DNA of 64,000 bases from Kribbella sp. VKM Ac-2569. GTDB taxonomy: Bacteria > Actinomycetota > Actinomycetes > Propionibacteriales > Kribbellaceae. Under the pieces are notes generated by a model. It was not told the DNA's origin. It worked only from the letters and a program-made list of their open reading frames with translations, and searched no databases. Shown in pieces: positions 27,550 through 37,208 of the stretch; the first letter of the stretch is position 1; each line of letters starts with the position of its first letter. The stretch lies in contig NZ_SGXJ01000001.1 in the NCBI RefSeq assembly GCF_004216905.1, positions 186,001 through 250,000 on the forward strand, given 5' to 3'. The position numbers and the translations under genes are program-made.

Positions 27550-27685
27550 TCAGGAGCTCCCGTCGTCCTACGGTCAACACAACTGGCCGCGGGACAACAC
27601 TGGCCCAAGCCGGGAGTCCCGAGACTACCTCATGACGCCCGCCAGTTGGACTTCCTGTCCACCGCGCAACGCCTTGATGACCCTC

Positions 27686-27703
27686 AGTAAGCAAGCGCTC
27701 ACT
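27686..27703. promoter_or_regulatory. Possible operator upstream of gltB
   Basis: Dyad AGTAAGCAAGCGCTCACT with pairing AGT-n-AGC / GCT-n-ACT, 137 bp upstream of gltB in the 253-bp intergenic region shared with the APH-like gene. It looks like a repressor site, but no regulator is identified. Confidence 0.25.
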
Positions 27704-27802
27704 ATTAGCCTCCCATCATCCCAGCCCACCTCCATCACAGCCACCCACAGCCCCTTGAAATTCACCTGCTGAGACCGGCCGGATCCTGATAGGCCAGGGC
27801 CT

Positions 27803-28603
27803 ATGCCCTGGCACCCGTCTCCCGACTGGCAACCGCTCACTGCCGGAACCGGTCAAGCCACCGGCGGCGTCTGGCGAACCCGCGACGGCCAGGTGGTGAA
27901 GCGCCTGGTCCCCGGCGTACAGGACCTCCGTCACCACGCCTACTGGGAACGGCAGGCGCTGGTGGCCGAGTCCGGTGTGGTCGCGGGTACGCCGGGACTT
28001 CGCGCACCCGCCTGCCTAGGGGTGGAGCGGGATGCTGACGGGATCACGCTGCGGATGGCGTACACGCCTGCCGCTGAGTGGGCTCCCGAGGCGCTGGCCG
28101 GGGCACTGGGGCGGTTTGCGGGCTCCTCCTTGGCAGAGCCTGGCTGGGGTGCTCGCGACGTACTGCGTGACCGTCTGGGGACTGTGGAGCGGCGCGGTGG
28201 ATGGGCGTCGCTGAACCGGGCGGGGCCCGCGATCGACGAGCTGTGGCGGCTGCGGGACAGGGCGCTAGCGGTGCTAGATGACCTACCTCGGGTGCCGACG
28301 CATGGTGACGCGCATCCGATGAACCTGCTCGGCCGCGCCGGTGACGACGTAGTGGCGATCGACTGGGAGCAGTTCGGCCTGGGTCCTCTTGGGTTCGATC
28401 TCGGTTACCTGGCGCTCGCGGTCGACACACCTCTGGACGCATTGGTCGACGCCCACGGCGGCGACGTACGGCGCGGGGCTGTCATTGTGGCGGCGTACAC
28501 CGGCGTTTCGCGCGCAGCCTGGGCGCTCGACGCCGGCGATCACACCGATCGGTTGAGGACGCTCTCGTCGATTGTCGACGAGGCTGTTTGCCAGGCGTCG
28601 TAG
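27803..28603 (+). CDS. Aminoglycoside-phosphotransferase-like kinase
   Basis: 266 aa, small-molecule kinase fold of the APH/choline kinase superfamily. The catalytic loop reads THGDAHPMNLLG (HxDxxxxN-type) and the metal-binding segment VVAIDWEQFGLGPLGFDLGY. The N-terminal lobe has VWRTRDGQVVKRL with the ATP-contacting Lys. The target could be an antibiotic, sugar or other alcohol; sequence does not decide, and resistance should not be assumed. Divergent from gltB, 57 bp before the ACC deaminase gene. Confidence 0.75.
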   Translation: MPWHPSPDWQPLTAGTGQATGGVWRTRDGQVVKRLVPGVQDLRHHAYWERQALVAESGVVAGTPGLRAPACLGVERDADGITLRMAYTPAAEWAPEALAGALGRFAGSSLAEPGWGARDVLRDRLGTVERRGGWASLNRAGPAIDELWRLRDRALAVLDDLPRVPTHGDAHPMNLLGRAGDDVVAIDWEQFGLGPLGFDLGYLALAVDTPLDALVDAHGGDVRRGAVIVAAYTGVSRAAWALDAGDHTDRLRTLSSIVDEAVCQAS

Positions 28604-28660
28604 AAGGCGGTAGTTCGGGAAGCGGGTGAAGATGGTGCCTAGCTGATCGAGGAGGAACTG

Positions 28661-29710
28661 ATGGGGCTCAGTGATTTTTCGCGGTATCCGTTGTTGTTCG
28701 GGGCGAGTCCGGTGCATCCGTTGGAGCGGCTCTCGGCGTACCTGGGTGGGGCGAAGGTGTGGGCGAAGCGGGAGGACTGCAACTCCGGGCTCGCGTACGG
28801 CGGGAACAAGACGCGGAAGCTCGAGTACCTGATCCCGGACGCGCTCGCGCAGGGCGCCGACACGTTGGTGTCGATCGGCGGGTACCAGTCGAACCACACC
28901 CGCCAGGTGGCCGCGGTCGCGGCGAAGGTCGGGCTGAAGGCGGTGCTGGTCCAGGAGAACTGGGTGAACTGGCCGGACGCCCTCAACGACCGGGTCGGGA
29001 ACATCCTGCTCAGCCGGATCATGGGCGCCGAGGTGCGGCTCGACCCGGCCGGGTTCGGGATCGGGTTCAAGGACAGCTGGAAGCAGGCGCTCGCGGACGT
29101 CGAGGCTCGCGGAGGTACGCCGTACGCGATTCCGGCCGGTGCTTCGGACCATCGGCTCGGCGGACTCGGGTTCGCGCAGTGGGCGTACGAGGTGCAGCAG
29201 CAGGAGCGGGAGCTCGGGGTCTTCTTCGACACGATTGTGGTCTGCTCGGTGACCGGGTCGACGCACGCCGGGATGATCGCCGGGTTCGCGGGTCAGGACC
29301 GCCCGCGGCGGGTGATCGGGATCGACGCGAGCGCCAAGCTCCAGGAGACCCGCGACCAGGTCGAGCGGATCGCCCGCGCCACCGCGGAGCTGATCGACCT
29401 CGGCCGGGACCTCCGCGCCGACGAGATCACCGTCCTCGAGGGCTGGGCCGGCGACGAGTACGGCGTACCTGTGCAGTCGACCCTCGACGCGATCCGCCTG
29501 ACCGGTCAGCTGGAGGGGATGATCATCGACCCGGTCTACGAAGGAAAGTCCATGGCCGGCCTGATCGACCTGATCCGCACCGGCGACATCCCCAAGGACT
29601 CAACCGTCCTCTACGCCCACCTCGGCGGCCAACCCGCCCTGAACGCCTACAGCAGCCTCTTCACACACACTCAGCCGATTCCGGGGCCGACGAGGGTTCC
29701 GACGAAGTAG
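28661..29710 (+). CDS. acdS: 1-aminocyclopropane-1-carboxylate deaminase
   Basis: PLP enzyme, 349 aa, that breaks ACC to 2-oxobutyrate and ammonia and so lowers plant ethylene. The PLP Lys is Lys50 in [11 protein letters not shown]. The segments DPVYEGKSM and [11 protein letters not shown] carry the Glu and Leu that separate true ACC deaminases from the related D-cysteine desulfhydrases (family knowledge). Length matches. GAGGA lies a few bases upstream of ATG. The final 40 bp overlap the convergent VIT gene. Suggests a plant- or soil-associated life. Confidence 0.88.
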   Translation: MGLSDFSRYPLLFGASPVHPLERLSAYLGGAKVWAKREDCNSGLAYGGNKTRKLEYLIPDALAQGADTLVSIGGYQSNHTRQVAAVAAKVGLKAVLVQENWVNWPDALNDRVGNILLSRIMGAEVRLDPAGFGIGFKDSWKQALADVEARGGTPYAIPAGASDHRLGGLGFAQWAYEVQQQERELGVFFDTIVVCSVTGSTHAGMIAGFAGQDRPRRVIGIDASAKLQETRDQVERIARATAELIDLGRDLRADEITVLEGWAGDEYGVPVQSTLDAIRLTGQLEGMIIDPVYEGKSMAGLIDLIRTGDIPKDSTVLYAHLGGQPALNAYSSLFTHTQPIPGPTRVPTK

Positions 29711-30396
29711 GTGAGGGCGGCGGCTGCGGCGCCGAGGAGGAGTTGGCGGAGGCCGGAGTACCACCAGGAGCGGCTGGTGACGCGGGAGACGACGGCGCCG
29801 CAGACGAAGAGGGCGGTCAGCGCGAGGATCAGGGACGGTACGACGCTGCCCGCGCCGAACAGGTACGGAGCCAGTGGGACGAAGGCGCCGATGGCGAAGC
29901 AGATGAACGACGAGGCGGCCGCGATCACCGGGTTCGGGAGGTCGCCGGGGTCGATGCCGAGCTCCTCGCGTACGTGCTCCTCGAGGGCCTGGTCCGGGTC
30001 GGCGTGGAACTGCTTCGCGACCTTGCTGGCCAGGTCCGGGTCGAGGCCCTTCGCCCGGTAGGTCTCGGCGAGCTCGATCTCCTCGTCGATCGGGTGCTTC
30101 TTGATCTCGGCGCGCTCGACCTCAATCTCCGCCCGGGCGAGCTCGCGCTGGGAGGCGACCGAGGTGTACTCCCCCGCCGCCATCGAGAAGGCGCCGGCGG
30201 CGAGGCCCGCGAGGCCGGCCAGCACGATGAACTTCGACCCGGAACTGGTGCCGCCGTCCATGCCGGCGATCAGCGCGAAGTTCGACACCAGGCCGTCCAT
30301 CGCGCCGAACACCGCCGGACGCAGCCAGCCGCCGTTCACATCACGGTGCGTGTGGTCCCCGTGATGCTCGGCAGAAACCTCAGGCGTCTCAGTCAC
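29671..30396 (-). CDS. VIT family (CCC1-like) membrane transporter
   Basis: 241 aa. The N-terminal helix [16 protein letters not shown] and the following [20 protein letters not shown] are characteristic of VIT1/CCC1 iron and manganese transporters. A Glu-rich cytosolic loop ([18 protein letters not shown]) supplies the metal-binding region, followed by three C-terminal helices. Probably moves Fe or Mn across the membrane. The GTG start overlaps the lgt stop by 8 nt, so it is translated with lgt; the last gene of the trp-lgt chain. Confidence 0.85.
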   Translation of the reverse strand: MTETPEVSAEHHGDHTHRDVNGGWLRPAVFGAMDGLVSNFALIAGMDGGTSSGSKFIVLAGLAGLAAGAFSMAAGEYTSVASQRELARAEIEVERAEIKKHPIDEEIELAETYRAKGLDPDLASKVAKQFHADPDQALEEHVREELGIDPGDLPNPVIAAASSFICFAIGAFVPLAPYLFGAGSVVPSLILALTALFVCGAVVSRVTSRSWWYSGLRQLLLGAAAAALTYFVGTLVGPGIG

Positions 30397-31357
30397 TTGA
30401 CCCGTCGTTGGCTTTCGCGGTGGTCGCCTCGGCACCCGTCTCGTCGGTCGCCTTCGCTTCGCTCGGCTCGGCGGTGTCCGGCGTCTCGCCCTCGACGGGC
30501 AGGCCAGCGGCGGGGCCGGTGGCTATGTCTTCCTGGCCCGGGCGTTTGCGGGCGCTGATGACGAAGGCGACGACGCCCAGAACAAACAGGATGATCGCGG
30601 TCCACACGTTCAGGCGCAGGCCGAGGAAGTGGTTCACGTCGTCGATGCGCATGTTCTCGATCCACGCGCGGCCCGCGGTGTACGCCGCGACGTACAGGAA
30701 GAACGCCCGTCCGTGACCGAGTTTGAACCGGCGGTCGGCGAGCAGGATCAGCGCGACCACGCCGAGGTTCCAGACCGCCTCGTAGAGGAACGTCGGGTGG
30801 AACGTGGCGAAGTCGGCGTACCCAGCCGGCCGGTGGTCCGTGGCGATCTCCAGGCCCCACGGCTTGGTAGTCGGGCCGCCGAACAGCTCCTGGTTGAAGT
30901 AGTTCCCGAACCGGCCGAAGATCTGCGCCAGCGCGATCCCCGGCGCCATCGCGTCCGCGACCGCCAGGAACGGCACCTTGGCCCGCCGGCAGGCGATCCA
31001 GGCGCCGAGCGCGCCGAAACCGACCGCCCCCCAGACGCCGAGCCCGCCGTGCCAGATCTTCAGCGCGTCGATCGGATGCTTGCCCTCGCCGAAGTACAGC
31101 TCGGCGTCGGTGATCACGTGGTAGATCCGCGCACCGATCAGCCCGAACGGGATCGCCCAGAACATGATGTCGGCGAGCACCGTCGCGGAGCCGCCGCGCG
31201 CCACCCAGCGCCGGCGGCCGAGCCAGTAGCCGGCGAAGATGCCGGCCAGGATGCACAGCGCGTACGCGCGGATCGGCAGGGGGCCGAGGTGCCAGACACC
31301 TTGGCTCGGGCTGGGGATGAATGCCGGAACCATCACGGCGGGAAGCAGACTAGACAT
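30389..31357 (-). CDS. lgt: Prolipoprotein diacylglyceryl transferase
   Basis: 322-aa membrane enzyme that moves diacylglycerol from phosphatidylglycerol to the lipobox Cys of prolipoproteins, the first step of lipoprotein maturation. About seven helices; signature GRFGNYFNQELFG and conserved HxGGLGVWGAV. The C-terminal 60 residues are an acidic, Ala/Thr-rich tail beyond the catalytic core. The ATG start is chosen at MSSLLPAVMVP; the nine codons upstream have no support. Downstream of trpA as in many actinobacteria. Several lipoproteins in this window are its likely substrates. Confidence 0.93.
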   Translation of the reverse strand: MSSLLPAVMVPAFIPSPSQGVWHLGPLPIRAYALCILAGIFAGYWLGRRRWVARGGSATVLADIMFWAIPFGLIGARIYHVITDAELYFGEGKHPIDALKIWHGGLGVWGAVGFGALGAWIACRRAKVPFLAVADAMAPGIALAQIFGRFGNYFNQELFGGPTTKPWGLEIATDHRPAGYADFATFHPTFLYEAVWNLGVVALILLADRRFKLGHGRAFFLYVAAYTAGRAWIENMRIDDVNHFLGLRLNVWTAIILFVLGVVAFVISARKRPGQEDIATGPAAGLPVEGETPDTAEPSEAKATDETGAEATTAKANDGSSD

Positions 31358-31420
31358 GGCAAAGGGGAACGCTACTCGACCCACCAGAGCACTGCCAGAA
31401 ACGCACGGTCACGATGGGGC

Positions 31421-31591
31421 CTCAGAGTGCGTGTGGACCCCCTGCGCCGTCGCGAGCAGGTGCTCGGCGGAGTGCCTCGGCGAGCGGGAGCGGAGGGGTC
31501 GATGTGGTGTCATCGTTCCCTTCGCTCCCGCTCGGCGAGGTGCCCGCCGAGTGCCGCGCAGTAGGCGCAGGGGGTCCACACGCACTCTCAG
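31421..31591. repeat. 171-bp long inverted repeat between lgt and the DsbA-like gene
   Basis: One extended dyad. 31424-31448 pairs perfectly (25 bp) with 31564-31588; 31475-31492 pairs 17 of 18 with 31523-31540; the centre CGATG / CATCG (31500-31504, 31511-31515) closes a 6-nt loop. The right arm contains the stop codon of the DsbA-like gene (31588-31590). No coding potential. Could be a terminator or processing site, a MITE-like insertion or a structured RNA. Confidence 0.75.
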
Positions 31592-32295
31592 CTTGCGACG
31601 GCGTCGACGGCCTTTTGCAGGCCTTCGGCGGTGAGCTGGTCGGCCTCCAGTTGCTTGCCGTTGACGAAGACGGTCGGCGTACCCGTCACTCCCCGGTCGT
31701 CGGCCGCCTTGCCGACGGACTCCAGCCAGCTCGCGTAGGTGTTGTCCTGCACGGCCTGCTGGAACGTCGCACCGCCGGCCCCGAGCTGCTTGCCGAGCTC
31801 CAGCAGCTGGTCGGTGGTCCAGGACTTCGAGAAGTCGCCGTACAGCTCGTCGACGAAGCTCAGCGCCTTGCCGTTCGCGGCCGCCGCGGCGAATGCGTTC
31901 GCGAGCCGTGGTGAGGCGTCCGGGTTCACGAACTGCAGCGGCCAGTATGTGAGCGTCGCCGTACCGTCCTGGACGAGCTTGTCGACGGTCGCGCCGCTCG
32001 CCTCCTCGAACTCCGCGCAGTGCGGGCAGCGGAAGTCGAGGTACAGGTCGATGTTCACCTTCGCGCCGGACTGGCCGACCGTGACGCCCTTGCCGGACGT
32101 GCCGGGACCGGTGACGACCGCGGGCTCCGGGCGCCCGTTGGAGCTCACCTCGACCTTGGAGTGGCCGCGGTAGTACTGCACGCCGACACCGGCGCCGAGG
32201 GCCAGCACCAAGACGATCACCACGATGATCCCGGGTGAGATCCGGCGCTTGGGCTGCTGCACCAGCGGGTTCGCCGGGGGTTTGGTCTTGCTCAC
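31588..32295 (-). CDS. Membrane-anchored DsbA-like thioredoxin-fold protein
   Basis: 235 aa. Short cytosolic N-terminus, one membrane helix (GIIVVIVLVLALGAGVGV), then an extracytoplasmic DsbA/thioredoxin domain with the active site CPHC (DFRCPHCAEF) and the cis-proline loop TGTPTVFVNG. Probably a thiol oxidoreductase for exported proteins. GTG start after AGGAG; it overlaps the upstream MauE/DoxX-type gene as GTGA. The partner in that gene is likely to be its redox feeder (inference). Confidence 0.88.
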   Translation of the reverse strand: MSKTKPPANPLVQQPKRRISPGIIVVIVLVLALGAGVGVQYYRGHSKVEVSSNGRPEPAVVTGPGTSGKGVTVGQSGAKVNIDLYLDFRCPHCAEFEEASGATVDKLVQDGTATLTYWPLQFVNPDASPRLANAFAAAAANGKALSFVDELYGDFSKSWTTDQLLELGKQLGAGGATFQQAVQDNTYASWLESVGKAADDRGVTGTPTVFVNGKQLEADQLTAEGLQKAVDAVAS

Positions 32296-32786
32296 GACGC
32301 GGTGGCTCCTTGCGGTCCTGTGTTCGGTTCGGTGTTCGGTTCGGATACGACGGCGAACTTACTGGCGGGCTTCAACCACAGCCAGCCGGCCAGCACCAGC
32401 AGCCCGAGATCCCGGAGGATCTCCTGCAGGTACTTCGTTTGTCCCGGGGCGACCTGACCACCGCCACCGAAGCAGCCGCAGTCGATCGACAGGCCGCGGG
32501 CCCAGGCGGACGACACCGCGGCGATGAAGACGATCATGAAAACACCCGCGGCCACCGCGGAGGCGCGGACGCCGAAGCCGATGATCAACAGCAACCCGAT
32601 CGCGATCTCCAGGAACGGCAGCCCCCAGCCGACCGGCTCCACCAGGGCCGACGGGAGCAACTCGTACGCACGGACCGCCTGGGCGGCGGTCTCCGGATCG
32701 GTCACCTTCAGCGCACCGGCGACCAGCATCACGCCGCCGAGCACCAGCCGCGCCACCAGGGAGACCCAGGGAATCCACGGCTTCAC
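32292..32786 (-). CDS. MauE/DoxX family membrane redox protein
   Basis: 164 aa, four helices. The segment LSIDCGCFGGGG between helices 3 and 4 carries the CGCFGG pair of cysteines seen in MauE-type proteins, which are linked to disulfide formation. The neighbouring DsbA-like and SCO1 genes support a role in thiol or cytochrome maturation outside the membrane. The GTG start overlaps the SCO1 stop (GTGA) and its own stop overlaps the DsbA-like start, so all three are coupled. Confidence 0.82.
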   Translation of the reverse strand: MKPWIPWVSLVARLVLGGVMLVAGALKVTDPETAAQAVRAYELLPSALVEPVGWGLPFLEIAIGLLLIIGFGVRASAVAAGVFMIVFIAAVSSAWARGLSIDCGCFGGGGQVAPGQTKYLQEILRDLGLLVLAGWLWLKPASKFAVVSEPNTEPNTGPQGATAS

Positions 32787-33439
32787 CGGTTGTCCTCCAC
32801 CAGCTTCCCGAAGTCGTGCGCCAGGTCGCCGATGGCGGCGTTCGACAACCAGAGCACGTTCGCCTTGTCGTTCTTCCCGAAGCCGATCACCTGCGCTCCG
32901 TGACCGACCTCGTACCCGCCGGAGGGAAGCTTCTGCATCCCTTCCACCGGTACGCCGACGGCCTTCGCGATGTCCTTGATCGACGTCAGCGATCCGGTCA
33001 GCCCGACGAACGACGGGTCGAACCGGTCCAGGTACTTGCGGATCACCGGCCCGGTGTCGCGCGCCGGGTCGGTGGTGATGAACAGCATCTGGATCTGGTC
33101 CTGCACCTGGTCGTCGAGCTTGGTGAGCGCGGACGCCACGTCGGCCATCACGGTCGGGCACACGTCCGGGCAGTTCGTGTACCCGAAGAACACCAGCGTG
33201 ACCGGCTTCTTCGTGGAGGTGACCAGGTTGAACGGGTTCCCGGCGGTGTCGGTCAAGGTGGCCGCGGGCATCGAGTACGGCCGGTCGAGGGTGGCGCCGC
33301 GCAACCCGTTCGGGTCCTGGCTGCTGCGGATGATGGCGCCGCCGGGGTTGTCCGGCTTCTCTTCCTTGCCGCTGCAGCCCGCGAGGGCGAGCAGAGCCAC
33401 CGCCGCCAGGAGCAGGACAGCGTTCCTCGATCGACTCAC
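32783..33439 (-). CDS. SCO1/SenC family copper-chaperone lipoprotein
   Basis: 218 aa. Lipobox LAGC after a hydrophobic signal, then a thioredoxin-fold domain with the copper-binding CPDVC (GYTNCPDVCPTVMADV) and a distal His in GGYEVGHGAQV. SCO1 proteins load copper to the CuA site of cytochrome c oxidase subunit II or act as thiol reductases. The GTG start lies 7 nt after the trpA stop, placing it in the trp transcription unit. The frame extends upstream within trpA without support. Confidence 0.88.
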   Translation of the reverse strand: MSRSRNAVLLLAAVALLALAGCSGKEEKPDNPGGAIIRSSQDPNGLRGATLDRPYSMPAATLTDTAGNPFNLVTSTKKPVTLVFFGYTNCPDVCPTVMADVASALTKLDDQVQDQIQMLFITTDPARDTGPVIRKYLDRFDPSFVGLTGSLTSIKDIAKAVGVPVEGMQKLPSGGYEVGHGAQVIGFGKNDKANVLWLSNAAIGDLAHDFGKLVEDNR

Positions 33440-33446
33440 GTCGGTT

Positions 33447-34271
33447 CTAACGTACGGCGGGCGCGCGGGGTTCCCGGCGGACGCCTTCGGCCAGGCCCTC
33501 TGTGAGCTTGCGAACACCCGCGGGGCCGCCGTCCTGGAGCGCCTTGACGAGGGCCGCGCCAACGATCGCCGCGTCCGCGAACGCCGCCACACCGGCCGCC
33601 TGGTCGCCGTTCGAGATGCCGAGGCCGACGCCGACCGGCAGGCCGGTCGCCGACTTCACCCGGGCGACCAGCGGCGCCGCGAGATCCGACGGCTTGTCCC
33701 GCGCACCGGTGACACCCATCACAGCGGTCGCGTACACGAAGCCGCGGCAGTTGGCCGTGGTCATCGCGATCCGCGCGTCCGTCGACGACGGCGAGACCAG
33801 GAATACCTTGTCGAGCTCGTACTTGTCCGCGGCCGCGATCCACTCCGCGCCCTCGTCCGGGATCAGGTCGGGCGTGATCAGCCCCGCTCCCCCGGCGGCG
33901 GCGAAATCGGCCGCGAACCGGTCCACGCCGTACCGCTCGACCGGGTTCCAGTACGTCATCACGAGCAGCGGTACGTCGGAGTACGCCGCGACCTTCTCGA
34001 CCGTGCTGAGCACGTCGCGGGTCCGCAGCCCACCGGCCAGCGCGACCTCGGTCGCGCGCTGGATCGTGACACCGTCCATCACCGGGTCGCTGTACGGCAG
34101 GCCGATCTCGACCACGTCGACACCGCCGTCGATCAGCGCCTTGATCCCGTCCACGCCACCGTCGTACGACGGGAAGCCGGCCGGCAGGTACCCGATCAGG
34201 GCGCCGCGGCCCGCGTCGTTCGCCTTCCGGATCGCGACCCCGGCCTTGCCCAGGGCAACCACATCACTCAT
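33447..34271 (-). CDS. trpA: Tryptophan synthase alpha subunit
   Basis: 274 aa; cleaves indole-3-glycerol phosphate to indole and glyceraldehyde 3-phosphate. Catalytic Glu and Asp in [14 protein letters not shown], phosphate-binding [11 protein letters not shown]. The ATG overlaps the trpB stop by 8 nt, which favours equal amounts for the alpha2-beta2 complex. Confidence 0.96.
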   Translation of the reverse strand: MSDVVALGKAGVAIRKANDAGRGALIGYLPAGFPSYDGGVDGIKALIDGGVDVVEIGLPYSDPVMDGVTIQRATEVALAGGLRTRDVLSTVEKVAAYSDVPLLVMTYWNPVERYGVDRFAADFAAAGGAGLITPDLIPDEGAEWIAAADKYELDKVFLVSPSSTDARIAMTTANCRGFVYATAVMGVTGARDKPSDLAAPLVARVKSATGLPVGVGLGISNGDQAAGVAAFADAAIVGAALVKALQDGGPAGVRKLTEGLAEGVRREPRAPAVR

Positions 34272-35466
34272 CAGAACCCCCCAGGCCGAACCAGGTTGCG
34301 GCCGTGTCCATGTCCTTGTCGCCGCGACCGGACAGGTTCACCAGAATGGTTGCCTCCGGCCCCAGTTCCTTGGCGATGTCGAGTGCGCCCGCGACCGCGT
34401 GCGCGGACTCGATCGCCGGGATGATGCCCTCGGTCTTCGACAGCAACCGGAACGCCTCCATCGCCTCGGCGTCGGTGATCGGCCGGTACGTCGCCCGCCC
34501 GGTGTCCGCCAGCCACGCGTGCTCCGGGCCGACACCCGGGTAGTCCAGGCCCGCGGAGATCGAGTGCGACTCGATCGTCTGCCCGTCCTCGTCCTGCAGC
34601 AGGAACGACCGCGCACCGTGCAGTACGCCGACCTGCCCGGCGGTGATCGTCGCCGCGTGCCGCCCGGTCTCGAACCCGTCGCCGCCCGGCTCGATGCCGT
34701 ACAGCTTCACCTCGTCGTCGCCGATGAACGCGGTGAACAGGCCGATCGCGTTCGACCCGCCGCCGACCGACGCGACCGCGGCGTCCGGCAGCTTGCCCAG
34801 CAAGGCGAGCGACTGCTCCCGCGCCTCGTCGCCGATCCCGCGCACGAAGTCGCGGACCATCGCCGGGAACGGGTGCGAACCGGCCGCCGTACCGAGGATG
34901 TAGTGCGTCTTGTCGACGCTGGCGACCCAGTCGCGCAGCGCCTCGTTGATCGCGTCCTTCAGCGTCCGGCTGCCGGTCTTCACCGAGATCACCTCGGCGC
35001 CGAGCAGCCGCATCCGGGCCACGTTCAGCGCCTGGCGCTCGGTGTCGACCTCGCCCATGTAGACCACGCACTCCAGGCCGAGGTACGCGCACGCGGTCGC
35101 GGTCGCGACGCCGTGCTGGCCGGCGCCGGTCTCCGCGATCACCCGCGGCTTGCCCATCCGCTTGGTCAGCAGCGCCTGGCCGATCGCGTTCCGGATCTTG
35201 TGCGCGCCGGTGTGGTTCAGGTCCTCGCGCTTCAGCAGGATCCGCGAACCGGCGACGTCCGACAGCCGGGTCGCGTCGTACAGCAGGCTCGGGGCGCCGA
35301 TGTACTCGCGCAGCATCCGCTCGAACTCACCGGTGAACTCCGGGTCGGCCATGGCCTCTCGCCAGGCCTGGGTGAGTTCGTCGAGCGGCGCGATCAGCGC
35401 CTCCGGCATGAACCTGCCGCCGAAACGGCCGAAGTGCCCGAACTGGTCGGGCAGCACAGTACTCAT
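34264..35466 (-). CDS. trpB: Tryptophan synthase beta subunit
   Basis: 400-aa PLP enzyme that condenses indole with serine. PLP Lys90 in [16 protein letters not shown], phosphate loop VGGGSNAIG, and the canonical start [14 protein letters not shown]. Makes the beta dimer with TrpA on each side. 77 bp separate it from trpC; that gap holds a hairpin and no trpM-like ORF. Confidence 0.96.
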   Translation of the reverse strand: MSTVLPDQFGHFGRFGGRFMPEALIAPLDELTQAWREAMADPEFTGEFERMLREYIGAPSLLYDATRLSDVAGSRILLKREDLNHTGAHKIRNAIGQALLTKRMGKPRVIAETGAGQHGVATATACAYLGLECVVYMGEVDTERQALNVARMRLLGAEVISVKTGSRTLKDAINEALRDWVASVDKTHYILGTAAGSHPFPAMVRDFVRGIGDEAREQSLALLGKLPDAAVASVGGGSNAIGLFTAFIGDDEVKLYGIEPGGDGFETGRHAATITAGQVGVLHGARSFLLQDEDGQTIESHSISAGLDYPGVGPEHAWLADTGRATYRPITDAEAMEAFRLLSKTEGIIPAIESAHAVAGALDIAKELGPEATILVNLSGRGDKDMDTAATWFGLGGSDE

Positions 35467-35493
35467 CCGACAAAACCTTCCAACCCGGCCCGT

Positions 35494-35524
35494 ACGGCGC
35501 GGGAGAGTTGCTGTCCCGTGCCGT
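35494..35524. terminator. Hairpin between trpC and trpB
   Basis: ACGGCGCGGGA pairs with TCCCGTGCCGT (10 of 11) around a 9-nt loop, 19 nt after the trpC stop. It could reduce read-through or protect the trpCBA mRNA. No leader peptide with tandem Trp codons accompanies it. Confidence 0.45.
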
Positions 35525-35543
35525 TTGGACCGGCCGGGAAGGT

Positions 35544-36350
35544 CTAGTGCCGCTGCTGGATGGCGGGGTGCGATCCGGCGGCGACGAGGTCGGCGACCGA
35601 GGCGCGAGGATCGCGGCCGGTCACCAGGGTTTCACCGACGAGGACGACATCGGCCCCGGCGCGCGCGAACTCGATTACATCATGCGGACCGCGGACCCCG
35701 GACTCGGCCACGCGCACGAGCTCGGTCGGGATCGTCGGCGCGACCCGGGCGAAGGTGTCCCGGTCGACCTCGAGGGTCTTCAGGTTCCGGTTGTTCACGC
35801 CGATGAGCTGGGCGCCGGCGTCCACCGCACGCCGGGTCTCCTCCTCGTCGTGCACCTCGACCAGCGGGCACAGGCCGATCGAATGGGCCCGCTCGATCAG
35901 CGAGACCAGCGCCTCCTGCTCCAGCGCCGCCGCGATCAGCAGCACCATGTCGGCACCGGCCGCCCGGGCCTCCCAGAGCTGGTACGACGAGACGATGAAG
36001 TCCTTGCGCAGCACGGGCACGTCGACCCGGCCGCGGACCGCACGCAGGTCGTCGAGGCTGCCGTTGAACCGGCGCTCCTCGGTCAGCACCGAGATCGCCG
36101 CAGCGCCGCCCAGCTCGTACTCACCGGCCAGCGCGGCCGGGTCGGTGATCTCGGCCAGCTCGCCCTTGGACGGGCTGGACCGCTTCACCTCGGCGATGAT
36201 CGCGATTCCCTCGCCGCGGAACACCGGCATCGGGTCCTTGGCGTCGGGTTTGCGCTGGGCCTCGAGCTTCAGGTCGTCCAGGCTGACCAGCGCCTGGCGC
36301 TCCGCGAGGTCCTCCCGGACCCCCGCGAGAATGTCGTCAAGCACAGTCAT
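35544..36350 (-). CDS. trpC: Indole-3-glycerol phosphate synthase
   Basis: 268-aa (beta/alpha)8 barrel that closes carboxyphenylaminodeoxyribulose phosphate to indole-3-glycerol phosphate. Family segments [17 protein letters not shown] (catalytic Lys and phosphate site), [20 protein letters not shown] and [13 protein letters not shown]. Start ATG at [14 protein letters not shown]. No fused TrpF. Confidence 0.95.
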   Translation of the reverse strand: MTVLDDILAGVREDLAERQALVSLDDLKLEAQRKPDAKDPMPVFRGEGIAIIAEVKRSSPSKGELAEITDPAALAGEYELGGAAAISVLTEERRFNGSLDDLRAVRGRVDVPVLRKDFIVSSYQLWEARAAGADMVLLIAAALEQEALVSLIERAHSIGLCPLVEVHDEEETRRAVDAGAQLIGVNNRNLKTLEVDRDTFARVAPTIPTELVRVAESGVRGPHDVIEFARAGADVVLVGETLVTGRDPRASVADLVAAGSHPAIQQRH

Positions 36351-36363
36351 GTCCGTCCGCCCT

Positions 36364-36621
36364 TCAGTGGTCGCCGTCGGCCGGGACCCCGAAACCGAGC
36401 AGCTGCAGCACCTTGCCGGCCAGCGCACCCAGCACCGCGATCCCGACGGAGATCCAGAACAGCACCCAGTTCGGTCCCAGCACCATGGCGATGGCGCCGA
36501 CCGTGAACGCGACCAGCACGATCGCCACCGCCGTCCACGCAGCCGGGCTGTTGCCGTGCAGATCGTGCGGAGCTTCCTCCTCGATCCGACCGGCCCCTTG
36601 ATCCGCCACCGTATTGTCCAT
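36364..36621 (-). CDS. HGxxPAAW family small membrane protein
   Basis: 85 aa. Carries HGNSPAAW just before two hydrophobic helices ([20 protein letters not shown] and [18 protein letters not shown]). This small family is found in actinobacterial trp operons and has no known role. Start ATG at MDNTVADQG; a further 32 in-frame codons upstream overlap the preceding gene and are excluded. 13 nt before trpC. Confidence 0.85.
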   Translation of the reverse strand: MDNTVADQGAGRIEEEAPHDLHGNSPAAWTAVAIVLVAFTVGAIAMVLGPNWVLFWISVGIAVLGALAGKVLQLLGFGVPADGDH

Positions 36622-36677
36622 AGTTGGCGCCACTCCTCCTCGTCGTCCCGTCCTATTGTGGCGGTAGCCCGCCGCGA

Positions 36678-37208
36678 TCAGAGAGTCGGGTCCTCCCCGG
36701 CGTCGATCGCCTTCCACTGATCCGCCGGTGAGGCGGCCGGATCACGCTCGTAACGCTGGGTCGCGCTGCGCCAGCGGTGTGCCGTCAGCACGGTGAGCAG
36801 ACCGGCCGCGACGAGCGCGATTCCGCCGCCCAGGGCGAACCACGGCGCCGGGCCTCCGGTCTGGATAACTTGGTCGGCCAGTACGGCGCTGAGCACCGGC
36901 CGGATCCGGCTCAGCTCGGGGCCGTCGGGCCGCACCAGCAGTGCGACGGCGACCGCGATCGCGCCCAGCACGACGACAAGCGCACCGAGCAGGCGGCGCA
37001 GCGCCGTACCGGCGAGTTTCGTGATCACCACCGCCACCAGCGACGCGAGCGCCAGCGCGACCGGGGCCTTGGTGATCGAGTAGCCGTTGAAGACCTCGTC
37101 CACGCGGCCGTTGCCCGGGTTGACCGACACCCAGGTCAGGTACGCCGAGAGGCCGAGCAGCACCAGCGCCACCAGGGTCAGCAGGTCGACCAGCCGTTGC
37201 GGTTTCAT
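36678..37208 (-). CDS. Trp operon membrane protein, TIGR02234 family
   Basis: 176 aa with four hydrophobic segments and the family opening [21 protein letters not shown]. Members are found next to trp genes in actinobacteria, with unproven function; a role in tryptophan uptake or membrane organisation has only been guessed. The ATG overlaps the trpE stop (ATGA). Confidence 0.87.
   Translation of the reverse strand: MKPQRLVDLLTLVALVLLGLSAYLTWVSVNPGNGRVDEVFNGYSITKAPVALALASLVAVVITKLAGTALRRLLGALVVVLGAIAVAVALLVRPDGPELSRIRPVLSAVLADQVIQTGGPAPWFALGGGIALVAAGLLTVLTAHRWRSATQRYERDPAASPADQWKAIDAGEDPTL

Noticed and set aside
23191..27690. 1499-aa open frame antisense to gltB
   Set aside because: High-GC codon bias opens the opposite strand; it has no recognisable domain and gltB on the minus strand is unmistakable.
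27803..28603. Aminoglycoside resistance gene
   Set aside because: Only the general kinase fold is shown; no resistance subfamily motif was recognised.
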